Positions 1-9,037 of a DNA stretch of 64,000 nt are shown here, piece by piece. The first letter of the stretch is position 1. Each line of letters begins with the position of its first letter. The translations under genes and the position numbers were made by a program. A model generated the notes under the pieces. That model saw only the letters and a program-made list of their open reading frames with translations, was not told the DNA's origin and searched no databases. Origin of the DNA: Sphingobium chungbukense (GTDB taxonomy: Bacteria; Pseudomonadota; Alphaproteobacteria; Sphingomonadales; Sphingomonadaceae); NCBI RefSeq assembly GCF_001005725.1, contig NZ_LBIC01000003.1:62001-126000 (forward strand), given 5' to 3'.

Positions 1-1
1 G

Positions 2-79
2 GTGGTCAAGGCGGCGATGGCCGCTTTCCCCGATGCCGAGCTCAGCGATGAGCTTGAACAATGGAGTGCAGAGCAATGA
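2..79 (+). CDS. dnaX: DNA polymerase III gamma/tau subunit, C-terminal end (partial)
   Basis: An open frame enters from the left edge and ends at TGA 77-79. Only 25 residues are visible, ending in ELEQWSAEQ. The identification rests on context: in alphaproteobacteria the gene directly upstream of the YbaB/EbfC gene is normally dnaX, and the two stop/start codons overlap here as ATGA. The product would be the clamp-loader subunit of the replicative polymerase. The visible tail carries no diagnostic motif, so the name is an inference from gene order. Confidence 0.6.
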   Translation: MVKAAMAAFPDAELSDELEQWSAEQ

Positions 80-399
80 AGGATCTGAACGAAATATTGG
101 GCATGGCGAGCCGCGTGCAGGAGGAACTGCAACGCGCGCAGGACAATCTCGACAAGATCGAGGTGGAGGGCGCGGCAGGCGGCGGCCTGGTGAAGGTCCG
201 CGCTTCGGCCAAGGGGCGCATCACCGGCGTTTCCATCGACGACAGCCTGTTGGCCGTGTCGGAAAAGCAGATGCTGGAGGACCTGATCGCCGCCGCCTTC
301 AACGATGCGCGGAAAAAGGCCGATGAAGTTTCCAGCGCCGAAATGGGCAAGATGACCGCCGGATTGCCGCTGCCCCCCGGCTTCAAGCTGCCTTTCTGA
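76..399 (+). CDS. YbaB/EbfC family nucleoid-associated protein
   Basis: This 107-residue protein belongs to the YbaB/EbfC family of small dimeric DNA-binding proteins found next to dnaX and recR. It opens with MKDLNEILGMASRVQEEL, a helical N-terminus, followed by the typical central beta region containing VKVRASAKGRITGVSID, and ends in a Pro/Gly-rich tail (GLPLPPGFKLPF) that is characteristic of the family. I chose ATG 76 because it overlaps the dnaX stop by four bases and fits family length; an in-frame ATG at 61 would add five unconserved residues. Translation is probably coupled to dnaX. The likely role is nucleoid organisation or recombination-linked DNA binding. Confidence 0.93.
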   Translation: MKDLNEILGMASRVQEELQRAQDNLDKIEVEGAAGGGLVKVRASAKGRITGVSIDDSLLAVSEKQMLEDLIAAAFNDARKKADEVSSAEMGKMTAGLPLPPGFKLPF

Positions 400-452
400 T
401 CAAAACTGTGGCAGATCAGCCCTTATTCATCATTCCGGATCGATAAGGCATG

Positions 453-481
453 ATTGAACCATGCGACGAGCATCCCCATAA
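453..481 (+). promoter_or_regulatory. Possible sigma-32 (heat-shock) promoter of lon
   Basis: ATTGAAC at 453-459 and CCCATAA at 475-481 are separated by 15 bp, resembling the sigma-32 elements CTTGAAA and CCCATNT. A start near 490 would give a leader of about 40 nt before the lon ATG at 529. lon is a classic heat-shock gene, so the position is sensible, but the -35 match is imperfect. Confidence 0.35.
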
Positions 482-528
482 AGGCGATGAACCGCATGAC
501 TGGGTGGAATGAACACCCCGGAGAGTGA

Positions 529-2925
529 ATGACTACGCAATATCCCCTTCTTCCCCTGCGCGACATCGTCGTCTTCCCGCAGATGATCGTGCCGCTGTTC
601 GTAGGCCGCGACAAAAGCGTGTCCGCGCTCGAATCGGCGATGGAAGGCGACAAGGAAATCTTCCTCGTTTCCCAGCTCGACCCCGCAGAGGATGATCCGG
701 GTCAGGATTCGCTCTACGATACCGGCGTCATAGCCGTGGTCCTGCAATTGCTGAAGCTGCCCGACGGCACGGTCCGCGTGCTGGTGGAGGGCAAGCAGCG
801 CGCCCGGCTTGGCGGCATCGCCAATGCCGATGGCCATATGGTTGCCGATGTGACCGAGGTCGAGGAACTGGCCGCCGAAGGGCCGGAAGCCGCCGCGCTG
901 ATGCGTTCGGTGGCCGAGCAGTTCGAAAATTACGCCAAGCTCAACAAGAAGCTGCCCGCCGAAACGCCGGTGCAGTTGCGCGAGATTGAGGATGCGGGCC
1001 GCCTGGCCGACGCGATCGCCGCCAACATCAACGTCAAGGTGGCCGACAAGCAGTCGCTGCTGGTCGAGGCCGATCCGGTCAAGCGCCTCGAAATGGTCTT
1101 CGCCTTCATGGAGGGCGAACTCGGCGTGCTCCAGGTCGAGAAGAAGATTCGCGGCCGCGTGAAGCGGCAGATGGAGAAGACCCAGCGCGAATATTATCTG
1201 AACGAGCAGTTGAAGGCGATTCAGCGCGAGCTGGGCAATGGCGAAGGCGAGGAAGGCGACGAGCTTGCCGAACTGACCGAGAAGATCGCCAAGGCCAAGC
1301 TCAGCAAGGAAGCCCGCGCCAAGGCGACGGCTGAGCTGAAGAAGCTCAAGGGCATGCAGCCCATGTCCGCCGAAGCGACGGTCGTGCGCAACTATCTCGA
1401 CGTGCTGCTCGGCCTGCCCTGGGGCAAGAAGGGCAAGGTCAAGACCGACCTCAAAAAGGCGCAGGCGATCCTGGACGAGGATCATTTCGCGCTGGAGAAG
1501 GTCAAGGACCGGATCATCGAATATCTGGCCGTTCAGGCGCGCACCAACAAGCTGAAGGGGCCGATCCTGTGCCTCGTCGGCCCTCCGGGCGTCGGCAAGA
1601 CCTCGCTTGGCCGTAGCATCGCGAAAGCCACGGGCCGCGAATTCGTACGCCAGTCGCTGGGCGGCGTGCGCGACGAAGCGGAAATCCGCGGCCACCGCCG
1701 GACCTATATCGGCTCGCTGCCCGGCAAGATCGTGACCAACCTCAAGAAGGCCGGGACGATGAACCCGCTCTTCCTGCTGGATGAGATCGACAAGCTGGGT
1801 CAGGATTTCCGGGGCGATCCGGCTTCCGCGCTGCTGGAGGTGCTGGACCCCGAACAGAACAGCAAGTTCCAGGATCATTATCTGGAGATCGATGTCGATC
1901 TTTCGGACGTGATGTTCGTGACGACCGCCAACTCGCTGAATTTGCCGCAGCCCTTGCTCGACCGCATGGAGATCATCCGGCTCGAGGGCTATACCGAGGA
2001 TGAGAAGGTCGAGATCGCCCAGCGGCACCTGCTGCCCAAGCAGATCGACGCCCATGGCCTCAAGGAAGGCGAGTTCGAAGTCACCGAGGAAGCGGTCCGC
2101 GACCTCATCCGCTATTATACCCGCGAAGCCGGCGTCCGCACGCTGGAGCGGGAGGTGGCGCGCCTCGCCCGAAAGGCGCTGCGCAAGATCCTCGAAGGCG
2201 CCTATGCGAAGGTGACGATCACGCCGGAAAATCTGGCGGACTATGCCGGCGTGCGGAAATTCCGCCACGGTGTGGGCGAGGAAGAGCATCAGATCGGTGC
2301 GGTGACGGGCTTGGCGTGGACCGAGGTGGGCGGCGAACTGCTGACCATCGAGGCGGTGACCGTGCCCGGCAAGGGCGCGATCAGGACCACCGGCAAGCTG
2401 GGCGAGGTCATGAACGAGTCCGTTCAGGCGGCCTTCTCCTACGTGAAGGCGCGCTCGCCCGGTTACGGGATCAAGCCCAGCATCTTCACCCGCAAGGACA
2501 TCCACATCCATCTTCCCGAAGGCGCGGTGCCCAAGGACGGTCCGTCGGCGGGCATCGGCATGGTGACGACCATCGTGTCGACGCTGACCGGCATCCCGGT
2601 TCACAAGGATGTGGCGATGACCGGCGAAGTCACCCTTCGCGGGCGGGTGCTGCCGATCGGCGGCCTCAAGGAAAAGCTCCTCGCGGCGCTGCGCGGCGGT
2701 ATCAAGACAGTGCTGATCCCGCAGGAAAATGAGAAGGACCTCGCCGAGATCCCGGCCAATATCAAGGAAGGGCTGGAGATCGTTCCGGTGTCCCATGTCG
2801 ATGAGGTGCTGGCCCGCGCGCTGATCTCCAAGCCGGAGGCGATCGCCTGGACGGAGGAAGATGATCTCGCTGCCCAACCCAGTCCGGCGCAGGGCCGGGA
2901 TGGGGAAGCCTCCATCCGGCATTGA
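529..2925 (+). CDS. lon: ATP-dependent endopeptidase La (Lon protease)
   Basis: Full-length Lon of 798 residues, a cytoplasmic AAA+ serine protease that degrades misfolded and regulatory proteins. The N-terminal substrate domain begins [19 protein letters not shown]. The AAA+ module has Walker [10 protein letters not shown] near residue 351 and Walker B FLLDEIDK near 415. The C-terminal protease domain has the catalytic Ser in KDGPSAG (Ser673) and the Lys in GGLKEK (Lys716), spaced 43 residues apart as in the family. The start has a GGAGAG Shine-Dalgarno just upstream. hupB follows 177 bp later, the same lon-hup order seen in many proteobacteria; HU is also a known Lon substrate in Escherichia coli. 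Confidence 0.98.
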   Translation: MTTQYPLLPLRDIVVFPQMIVPLFVGRDKSVSALESAMEGDKEIFLVSQLDPAEDDPGQDSLYDTGVIAVVLQLLKLPDGTVRVLVEGKQRARLGGIANADGHMVADVTEVEELAAEGPEAAALMRSVAEQFENYAKLNKKLPAETPVQLREIEDAGRLADAIAANINVKVADKQSLLVEADPVKRLEMVFAFMEGELGVLQVEKKIRGRVKRQMEKTQREYYLNEQLKAIQRELGNGEGEEGDELAELTEKIAKAKLSKEARAKATAELKKLKGMQPMSAEATVVRNYLDVLLGLPWGKKGKVKTDLKKAQAILDEDHFALEKVKDRIIEYLAVQARTNKLKGPILCLVGPPGVGKTSLGRSIAKATGREFVRQSLGGVRDEAEIRGHRRTYIGSLPGKIVTNLKKAGTMNPLFLLDEIDKLGQDFRGDPASALLEVLDPEQNSKFQDHYLEIDVDLSDVMFVTTANSLNLPQPLLDRMEIIRLEGYTEDEKVEIAQRHLLPKQIDAHGLKEGEFEVTEEAVRDLIRYYTREAGVRTLEREVARLARKALRKILEGAYAKVTITPENLADYAGVRKFRHGVGEEEHQIGAVTGLAWTEVGGELLTIEAVTVPGKGAIRTTGKLGEVMNESVQAAFSYVKARSPGYGIKPSIFTRKDIHIHLPEGAVPKDGPSAGIGMVTTIVSTLTGIPVHKDVAMTGEVTLRGRVLPIGGLKEKLLAALRGGIKTVLIPQENEKDLAEIPANIKEGLEIVPVSHVDEVLARALISKPEAIAWTEEDDLAAQPSPAQGRDGEASIRH

Positions 2926-3102
2926 TCTGGGTGATGAAAGCGGCGTTCGGCGGTTGTTCGACGAGGTTTTGGCTTAAAATCTTGTCTGAGTAGCCGCTGA
3001 CGCCGCTTTCCCTTTGACAAGCCCCGAAAGCTGGGCCTTATTGCCGCGCCTACGCCGCGATTCCTAAACTTATCCAACCAGCTAGAAGGGGGTTCCCAAG
3101 GC

Positions 3103-3375
3103 ATGAACAAGCAGGATCTTATCGGCGCGGTCGCTGAAAGCAGCGGCCTGAGCAAGAGCGACGCTAGCAAGGCCGTCGAAGGCGTTTTCGACGCGATCAC
3201 CGGGGCGCTCAAGAAGGGCGACGAAGTTCGCCTGGTCGGTTTCGGCACCTTTTCCGTTTCGCAGCGCAAGGCCTCTACCGGCCGCAATCCGCGCACCGGC
3301 GAAACCATGACGATCAAGGCTTCGGCCCAGCCCAAGTTCAAGGCCGGCAAGGGCCTGAAGGACTCGGTTAACTAA
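3103..3375 (+). CDS. hupB: DNA-binding protein HU (HU-beta type)
   Basis: A 90-residue HU-family histone-like protein that bends and compacts DNA as a dimer. It starts [20 protein letters not shown] and has the conserved beta-arm signature [19 protein letters not shown] followed by [10 protein letters not shown]. Length and sequence fit HU rather than IHF. TTGACA at 3014-3019 with TTATTG at 3038-3043 (18-bp spacer) may be its promoter, and AGAAGGGGG lies upstream of the ATG. A GC hairpin follows the stop. It sits downstream of lon but the 177-bp gap suggests an independent transcription unit. Confidence 0.97.
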   Translation: MNKQDLIGAVAESSGLSKSDASKAVEGVFDAITGALKKGDEVRLVGFGTFSVSQRKASTGRNPRTGETMTIKASAQPKFKAGKGLKDSVN

Positions 3376-3382
3376 GAGTTTC

Positions 3383-3410
3383 AAGGGCGCTCTTCTGCAC
3401 GGGCGCCCTT
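3383..3410 (+). terminator. Hairpin after hupB
   Basis: AAGGGCGC (3383-3390) pairs perfectly with GCGCCCTT (3403-3410) eight bases after the hupB stop. Only a weak T-rich stretch follows, so it may be a partial terminator or an mRNA 3' stabiliser. Confidence 0.5.
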
Positions 3411-3516
3411 GCCAGTTTCCAGAGCCGGCATCGCGGTTGGCGAAAGTTTTACGGAGAGAATGGCGCAGCAGCAGGGAGTTGAGACTCCCGTGGCGCGCGC
3501 TGATTTGAAGGGTTGG

Positions 3517-3562
3517 AAAAGGGGGGAGGGCGCCCAGCTCTTCGCCCCTTTTCTTTTTTATT
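3517..3562 (+). terminator. Intrinsic terminator upstream of tRNA-His
   Basis: AAAAGGGG (3517-3524) pairs with CCCCTTTT (3545-3552), enclosing a GGGCGCCC inner palindrome, and is followed by a long T-rich run to about 3566. This is the strongest terminator-like structure between hupB and the tRNA. No gene is evident in the rest of 3376-3652. Confidence 0.55.
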
Positions 3563-3652
3563 TTTGCCTCGCGCCATTTTCTCCGATCAGGCCGCTTGAC
3601 GGCGGGGTATGGGCCGCATATGTGGCCCTTCTCTCGGGGCAAACGCCCCTGT

Positions 3653-3730
3653 GGCGATCGTAGCTCAGTTGGTTAGAGCGCCGGTTTGTGGTACCGGAGG
3701 TCGCGGGTTCGGATCCCGTCGATCGCCCCA
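3653..3730 (+). tRNA. tRNA-His (GTG)
   Basis: The sequence folds as a complete cloverleaf with the acceptor GCGATCG paired to CGATCGC, an anticodon arm CCGGT-TTGTGGT-ACCGG giving anticodon GTG, a T arm with TTCGGAT, and an encoded CCA. The base at 3653 is the genome-encoded extra G(-1) that pairs with discriminator C73, the identity element for histidyl-tRNA synthetase. The mature tRNA body without G(-1) is 3654-3730. Confidence 0.97.
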
Positions 3731-3795
3731 TTTTCTCTCTTATCCCTTGATAATCAGGGCTTCGCATGAAGCCCGGCGCGCTCTATAGCGCCTCC

Positions 3796-4179
3796 ATGGA
3801 TGATGCGCGCGACATGGGGCTGACCCTCAATCCCAAATATGACAGGGACGGCCTGATCACCGCCGTCGTGACCGATGTGGACAGCGGCGAGGTGCTGATG
3901 GTCGCGCACATGAATGCGCAGGCGTTGAAGCTGACGGTCGACACGGGCCTTGCCCATTTCTGGTCGCGCAGCCGCCAGTCGCTCTGGAAGAAGGGTGAGA
4001 CCTCCGGCCACATGCTGCAAGTCCGCGATCTCCGCATCGATTGCGATCAGGATGCGGTCTGGGTGAAGGCGGTCCCGGCCGGTCCCACCTGCCACACCGG
4101 CGCGCGGTCCTGCTTCTTCCGCCACATCGGCCCGGACGGCCTGACGCCGGTTGAGCCGAGCGCCGATGCGGCTGACTAG
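3796..4179 (+). CDS. hisI: Phosphoribosyl-AMP cyclohydrolase
   Basis: HisI catalyses ring opening of phosphoribosyl-AMP, the third step of histidine biosynthesis, as a cytoplasmic zinc/magnesium enzyme. The 127-residue protein shows the family motifs [56 protein letters not shown] and the Cys pair in [13 protein letters not shown] that binds zinc. There is no PRA-PH (HisE) fusion. I prefer ATG 3796 (MDDARDMGL); a start at 3766 would add ten unconserved residues. It lies just downstream of tRNA-His and overlaps the next gene by 14 bases. Confidence 0.96.
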   Translation: MDDARDMGLTLNPKYDRDGLITAVVTDVDSGEVLMVAHMNAQALKLTVDTGLAHFWSRSRQSLWKKGETSGHMLQVRDLRIDCDQDAVWVKAVPAGPTCHTGARSCFFRHIGPDGLTPVEPSADAAD

Positions 4180-4696
4180 CCTTTGCGCGCTGTTCCTGCT
4201 CGCCGCATGCCAGCGCGAAGCTGCGTCTCCTGAGCGGCATGAAACGGGCGTCCAGACCAGTTCGGGGCTCGAACGCGCGGCCATCGAAACCGGCGTGATC
4301 GCCGATGCCGCGAAAATCCCGGCCATCGGCCTCTACCAACGCACCCATGAGGCGGGCCGCGACGCCCTCTGCGTGATCCCGGCGAAGAATGGCGACTATC
4401 GTTTCGGCCTGGAAGCAACCTTCGGCGAGGATCAAAGCTGCGTGGGCAGGGGATCGGCGCGCCGCGCGGGCGACAAGTTGATCCTCAGCTTTTCCCGCAG
4501 CGATCATTGCATCGTGGTGGCCCAATATGACGGCGACCAGATATCGCTGCCCGGCGTGGTCGACATGAAATGCGCGGATGTCTGCAAGGGCCGGGGGACG
4601 CTGGAAGGCGTCAGCTTCCCGCGCGTGACGAGCGATGTCGCATCCGCCTTGCAGTTACGCGACAGCAGCGGCGGTCCACTCTGTCAGGCCGATTAA
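4166..4696 (+). CDS. Putative lipoprotein of unknown function
   Basis: A 176-residue protein with a short lipoprotein signal peptide, [15 protein letters not shown], where LAAC is the lipobox and the Cys near residue 15 would be lipidated. The mature part is rich in charged residues and has several Cys (for example [18 protein letters not shown] and [13 protein letters not shown] segments) but no domain that I recognise. The start overlaps the end of hisI by 14 bases, so the two are probably cotranscribed. Convergent with the MFS gene, which ends 18 bp away. Function unknown. Confidence 0.75.
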   Translation: MRLTSLCALFLLAACQREAASPERHETGVQTSSGLERAAIETGVIADAAKIPAIGLYQRTHEAGRDALCVIPAKNGDYRFGLEATFGEDQSCVGRGSARRAGDKLILSFSRSDHCIVVAQYDGDQISLPGVVDMKCADVCKGRGTLEGVSFPRVTSDVASALQLRDSSGGPLCQAD

Positions 4697-4714
4697 CCGG
4701 AAGCGGGCCGCCAT

Positions 4715-5923
4715 CTATTCGCAGGGAACGGTCGCCAGTCGCATCGACCGCTGATGCAGGCCCAGTGTGAACAGGAAGATCGCCAGCCCGCCCAATGCCA
4801 GCGCCGCGCCGATCCACCCGGTCGAGGTCAGCCCATAGCCCGCAGCGATCGCCATCCCCCCGAGCCAGGGCCCCAGCGCATTGGCGAGATTGAAGGCGGC
4901 ATGATGCGCTGCCGCCGCCAGCGTCTGCGCATCCCCCGCCACGTCCATCAGCCGCGTCTGCAACACGCTGCCCAGACCGCCGCCAGCGCCGATCAGGAAG
5001 ATCACCAGTGACAGGCTCCAGATATTCCCCGCCATCAGCGGGAATAGCGCCAGCGATCCGGCGCTCCACAGCAGCACGATGATGGCTGTCCGGCTCTGCG
5101 CCCGGTCCGCCGCCCAGGCCGCGACCAGATTGCCGATCGTCAGGCCGATACCGAACACCGCCAGCACCAGCGGCACCAGCCGCTCCGACACATGGGTCAC
5201 GGAAATCATGGTGGACGCGACATAGGTGTAGACCGCGAACAACCCGCCGAAACCGATCGCCCCGGTCAGCAGCGTCAGCACCACCTGCGGTTCCCTGAAG
5301 GCGCCCAGTTCCCGCATCGGGCTGGCCTGCGGATCGCCGGCATCGCGCGGCGCGTAGAGCGCCACCAGCGTCATGGTGATCACCGCCAGCAGCGCGACGA
5401 CGCCGAAGCCCCAGCGCCATCCCAGCGCCTGTCCCAGCCAGTTCGCCACCGGAACGCCGATCACGGTCGCGACGGTGAGGCCGGTCATGACCCGCGCCAC
5501 CGCCAGCGCGCGCCGGTCACTGGGCACCAGGGACGCGGCGACCAAAGCCGCCACGCCGAAATAGGCGCCATGGGGCAGGCCGCTCAGGAAGCGGAAGATC
5601 AGCATGGTCGTGTAGTCGGGCGAAAGGGCGCTGAGGCCATTGCCGATCGCGAACAGGGCCATCAGCCCGATCAAGAGCGTCCGTCGCGGCAGCCGTGCGC
5701 CCAGCACGGCGATGACCGGCGCGCCGACCACCACGCCCAATGCATAGGCGCTGATGGCATGGCCCGCCATCGGCTCGCTGATCCGCAGGTCGCCCGCGAA
5801 AAAGGGCAGCAGGCTCATCGCCGCAAATTCGGTCGTGCCGATGGCGAAGGCGCCCATGGCGAGCGCAAGAATGACGAGAGCGGGGTGAACCGCACGATCG
5901 GCCTGCGCCATCGGCTGCTCCAT
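4715..5923 (-). CDS. MFS transporter, DHA1 family (AraJ/YdhP-like exporter)
   Basis: A 402-residue inner-membrane major facilitator with about twelve hydrophobic segments. The first helix carries AMGAFAIGTTEFAAMSLLP, typical of the DHA1 subgroup that includes AraJ, YdhP and the chloramphenicol exporters Cml/Cmx. The loop between helices 2 and 3 has GARLPRRTLLIGL, the MFS A-motif region, and RFLSGLPHGAYFGVAA follows in helix 4. The family exports drugs or sugars by proton antiport; the substrate cannot be told from sequence. Monocistronic; it is convergent with the upstream lipoprotein and 106 bp from the L,D-transpeptidase gene on the same strand. Confidence 0.9.
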   Translation of the reverse strand: MEQPMAQADRAVHPALVILALAMGAFAIGTTEFAAMSLLPFFAGDLRISEPMAGHAISAYALGVVVGAPVIAVLGARLPRRTLLIGLMALFAIGNGLSALSPDYTTMLIFRFLSGLPHGAYFGVAALVAASLVPSDRRALAVARVMTGLTVATVIGVPVANWLGQALGWRWGFGVVALLAVITMTLVALYAPRDAGDPQASPMRELGAFREPQVVLTLLTGAIGFGGLFAVYTYVASTMISVTHVSERLVPLVLAVFGIGLTIGNLVAAWAADRAQSRTAIIVLLWSAGSLALFPLMAGNIWSLSLVIFLIGAGGGLGSVLQTRLMDVAGDAQTLAAAAHHAAFNLANALGPWLGGMAIAAGYGLTSTGWIGAALALGGLAIFLFTLGLHQRSMRLATVPCE

Positions 5924-6029
5924 GTTGCGATGCGATAGGGGTTAAGGCCTGCACATGATAGCGTTACCTGGCAAAATCAAGCCGAAGACGGCATGATTTT
6001 ATCGCAGTTGCGTCAGCGCGTGCCGCAAC

Positions 6030-6707
6030 TCAGCTTGCATGGCTCGTGTCCAGCCTCTTGCCATTGGTGATGACCACCAGATCGCCCAGCTTCGTCACGC
6101 CGAACAGCTTTTTCGCGAACGGCTTGGGCACGCCGATGCAGCCATGGGTGGCATTGCCCCATTGCACGTCGCTGCCATGGATGGCCACGCCGTCGCTGGT
6201 CAGCCGCAACGTGTGGGGCATGGGGGCATTGTTATAGGTGCGGCTGTAATGGTCGGCATCCTTCTGGATGATCGGAAAGGCGCCGAGCGGGCTGGGCTTG
6301 TCGTCCGCGCCATAGATGATGACCGCCGACCCGATCTCATAGCCTGCGCGGAAGACGGACAATGTCTGCGCCTTGAGGTCGACGGTGATGATGACCGGCC
6401 CGGTCGCTGGCGCGCCGCCCTCGTCCCAGACATAATCGCCATGGCGGAAGGGGCCGTCGATCGGCAGGACGCGCTTCACCATCAGCGCATGGGGATCGAC
6501 CGCGACGGGCTGGGCACGGGTGCGTTCGACCGGCTGGTCTTGCTTCGGCTGGGCTTGCTTCGCGACGGTCCGCGTGGTCGTGGGTTGGTCCGGCTTTCCG
6601 GGCTCCAGGTCGCGCCCACGCCCGATCGACAGGCCGAGCAACAGCAGCACGGCGGCCGCGCCGCCCCCGATTGCCAGCTTCACTCCGGTCGAAACCCGTC
6701 CTGCCAT
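6030..6707 (-). CDS. L,D-transpeptidase (YkuD domain), membrane-anchored
   Basis: A 225-residue protein with an N-terminal signal anchor (KLAIGGGAAAVLLLLGLSIG), a Pro/Gln/Lys-rich linker and a C-terminal YkuD domain. The catalytic region reads AIHGSDVQWGNATHGCIGVP, containing the HG...(S/T)HGC signature with the nucleophilic Cys. Enzymes of this family make 3-3 peptidoglycan cross-links or attach proteins to the wall in the periplasm. The position after HGCI, usually Arg in the family, is Gly here, which may change substrate handling. No LysM or PG-binding domain is present. Confidence 0.88.
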   Translation of the reverse strand: MAGRVSTGVKLAIGGGAAAVLLLLGLSIGRGRDLEPGKPDQPTTTRTVAKQAQPKQDQPVERTRAQPVAVDPHALMVKRVLPIDGPFRHGDYVWDEGGAPATGPVIITVDLKAQTLSVFRAGYEIGSAVIIYGADDKPSPLGAFPIIQKDADHYSRTYNNAPMPHTLRLTSDGVAIHGSDVQWGNATHGCIGVPKPFAKKLFGVTKLGDLVVITNGKRLDTSHAS

Positions 6708-6759
6708 GAACCGTCCTTAGCGATCTTTGGGCGGCTCATGGCAGAAAAAGGTTAAGGCT

Positions 6760-9027
6760 TCAGCCCTCGCGCTCGACCTCCGCCGCCGCGATGGCGGTCA
6801 GGTTCAGGATGCCGCGCGCCGTCACGCCGGGTGTCAGCACGTGGATCGGCTGGGCCAGACCGACCAGCATCGGCCCGACCGTCGGAGAACTGGATGAAGC
6901 GGACAAGGCCGTGAGCGTGATGTTCGCCGCATCCAGATTGGGCATGACCAGTAGATTGGCTGAACCCTCGAACCGCGAATCCGGGATCAACCGCTCCCGC
7001 AGGCCCTGGCTCAGCGCCGCATCGGCGTGCATTTCGCCATCGACCATCAATTCGGGGGCGGCCTGCTTCACCAGCTTGAACGCCTCGCGCATCTTGCGCG
7101 CGCTGGGCGAATGCGACGCCCCGAAATTGGAGTGGGACAGCAGCGCGACGCGGGGCGTCAAACCGAAATGCTTGAGTTCCGTCGCGCCCAGCAGCGTCAT
7201 TTCGGCGATCTGTTCCGGCGTCGGATCGGGCACCATATGGGTATCGGTGATGAACAGCGCGCCCGCATCCAGGATCAGGCCCGACAGCGCGTAGACGCGG
7301 CTGTTGCCCGGCGTGCGGTCGATGATCCGCAGCGCATGTTCCACTTCACCCCAATAGTCGCTGTTGCCGCCGACCAGCGCCGCATCGACCCGCCCGGTGC
7401 GCAGCAACATGGCGGCGGTCACGCTGGGCCGGCGATAGACATGGCGGACTACTTCGGCGCCAGACACCCCCTTGCGCGCGGCGACGGCGCGATAGCCCTC
7501 GACCAATTCGCCCATCAGCAGATGATCGGTTTCCGGATCGATCACCTCGACGTCGCGGTCCAGTTCGAAGCGAAGGCCGAGATTGGGCAGCTTTTCCTTC
7601 AGGATTCGCCGCCGCGCCACGATCACCGGGCGGACGATGCCTTCGTCCAGCGCGTCCTGAATGGCGCGCAGCACGCGATCATCCTCGCCTTCCCCATAAG
7701 CGATGCGGCGCTGGGCACCCCGGGCCGCCTCGAACACCGGCAGCATGAGCTGGGCCGAGCGGGCATTCTGCTGCATCAACTGCCGCTTGTAGACCTCAAG
7801 GTCGAGTTGTTTCTTGGCGACGCCGCTATCCATTGCCGCCTTGGCGACGGCGCAGGCGATCTCCGCGATCAGGCGCGGGTCGAAGGGGGTGGGGATGATA
7901 TAGTCCGGCCCGAACACCAGCTTGCGCCCGCCATAGGCCTGCGCGACGCTGTCATGGGCGGGCATGCGGGCGAGATTGGCGATGGCATCTGCGGCGGCGA
8001 CCTTCATCGCCTCGTTGATCTCGGTCGCGCGTGCATCCAACGCCCCCCGGAAGATATAGGGGAAGCACAGGACATTGTTGACCTGATTGGGATAGTCCGA
8101 GCGGCCCGTGGCGATGATCGCGTCGGGCCGCGCCTCCCGCGCTGCCTCCGGGCGGATTTCCGGCTCCGGATTGGCGAGCGCGAAGATCAGCGGATTGGGC
8201 GCCATCAACGGCAGCCATTCCGGCTTCAGCACGCCCGGCGCGGACAGGCCCAGGAACAGGTTTGCGCCCGGCAGCACGTCGGGCAGGGTGCGCGCATTGG
8301 TGGTGCGGGCATAGCGGGCCATGTTCGGCAACATGCCCTCGCGCTCCGAATGGATGACGCCATCCTTGTCGGTCAGCGTCACATTGTCGATCGGCAGGCC
8401 CATCGACACCAGCAGGTCGACGCAGGCCAGCGCCGCCGCACCCGCGCCGGATGTCACCAGCTTGGCGTCGGCCAGCGTCTTGCCCTGCAACACCAGCGCA
8501 TTGCGCACCGCCGCCGCCACCACGATGGCCGTGCCGTGCTGGTCGTCATGGAAGACGGGAATGTTCATCCGCTTCTTCAACGCCGCCTCGATGGCGAAGC
8601 ATTCCGGCGCCTTGATATCCTCCAGGTTGATGCCGCCGAATGTCGGCTCCAGCAGGGCGACGGCCTCGATGAACTTCTCCGGGTCGGTCGTGTCCACCTC
8701 GATATCGAACACGTCGATATCGGCGAACTTCTTGAAGAGCACGGCCTTGCCCTCCATCACCGGCTTGGACGCCAGCGCGCCGATCGCGCCCAACCCCAGG
8801 ACCGCCGTCCCGTTGGAGATCACCGCGACCAGATTGCCCCGCGCGGTATAGTCCATCGCCTTTTCGGGGTCTTGCGCAATGTCGACGCAGGGCGCGGCGA
8901 CGCCGGGCGAATAGGCCAGCGCCAGATCGCGCTGGTTGACCATGCGCTTGGTCGGTTCGATCCTCAGCTTTCCGGGCTGCGGATAGCGGTGATAGTCCAG
9001 GGCGGCGCGGCGGGTGTTTTCGTCCAT
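6760..9027 (-). CDS. maeB: NADP-dependent malic enzyme with C-terminal phosphotransacetylase-like domain
   Basis: A 755-residue MaeB-type enzyme that oxidatively decarboxylates malate to pyruvate. Residues about 1-430 form the malic enzyme part, with LAYSPGVAAPC near the N-terminus, FHDDQHGTAIV for metal/substrate binding and VTSGAGAAALACVDLL for the nucleotide fold. Residues about 450-755 form a phosphate acetyltransferase-like regulatory domain (for example ILDAGALFITDTHM), which in MaeB proteins senses acetyl-CoA rather than catalysing. I chose ATG 9027 (MDENTRRAALDYH) because upstream residues are low-complexity and unconserved. It sits 10 bp after a LysR gene on the same strand and opposite malate synthase, so this locus handles C4/glyoxylate carbon. 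Confidence 0.95.
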   Translation of the reverse strand: MDENTRRAALDYHRYPQPGKLRIEPTKRMVNQRDLALAYSPGVAAPCVDIAQDPEKAMDYTARGNLVAVISNGTAVLGLGAIGALASKPVMEGKAVLFKKFADIDVFDIEVDTTDPEKFIEAVALLEPTFGGINLEDIKAPECFAIEAALKKRMNIPVFHDDQHGTAIVVAAAVRNALVLQGKTLADAKLVTSGAGAAALACVDLLVSMGLPIDNVTLTDKDGVIHSEREGMLPNMARYARTTNARTLPDVLPGANLFLGLSAPGVLKPEWLPLMAPNPLIFALANPEPEIRPEAAREARPDAIIATGRSDYPNQVNNVLCFPYIFRGALDARATEINEAMKVAAADAIANLARMPAHDSVAQAYGGRKLVFGPDYIIPTPFDPRLIAEIACAVAKAAMDSGVAKKQLDLEVYKRQLMQQNARSAQLMLPVFEAARGAQRRIAYGEGEDDRVLRAIQDALDEGIVRPVIVARRRILKEKLPNLGLRFELDRDVEVIDPETDHLLMGELVEGYRAVAARKGVSGAEVVRHVYRRPSVTAAMLLRTGRVDAALVGGNSDYWGEVEHALRIIDRTPGNSRVYALSGLILDAGALFITDTHMVPDPTPEQIAEMTLLGATELKHFGLTPRVALLSHSNFGASHSPSARKMREAFKLVKQAAPELMVDGEMHADAALSQGLRERLIPDSRFEGSANLLVMPNLDAANITLTALSASSSSPTVGPMLVGLAQPIHVLTPGVTARGILNLTAIAAAEVEREG

Positions 9028-9037
9028 GACAGGGGCC

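Noticed and set aside
430..2922. Long open frame on the minus strand opposite lon (about 830 residues)
   Set aside because: It is an antisense shadow of lon caused by high GC at third positions. Its translation is rich in His, Arg, Leu and Gly with no domain, while the plus strand encodes every Lon motif.
3409..3663. 84-residue frame before tRNA-His
   Set aside because: It covers a terminator-like T-rich stretch and the tRNA 5' end; no conserved features.
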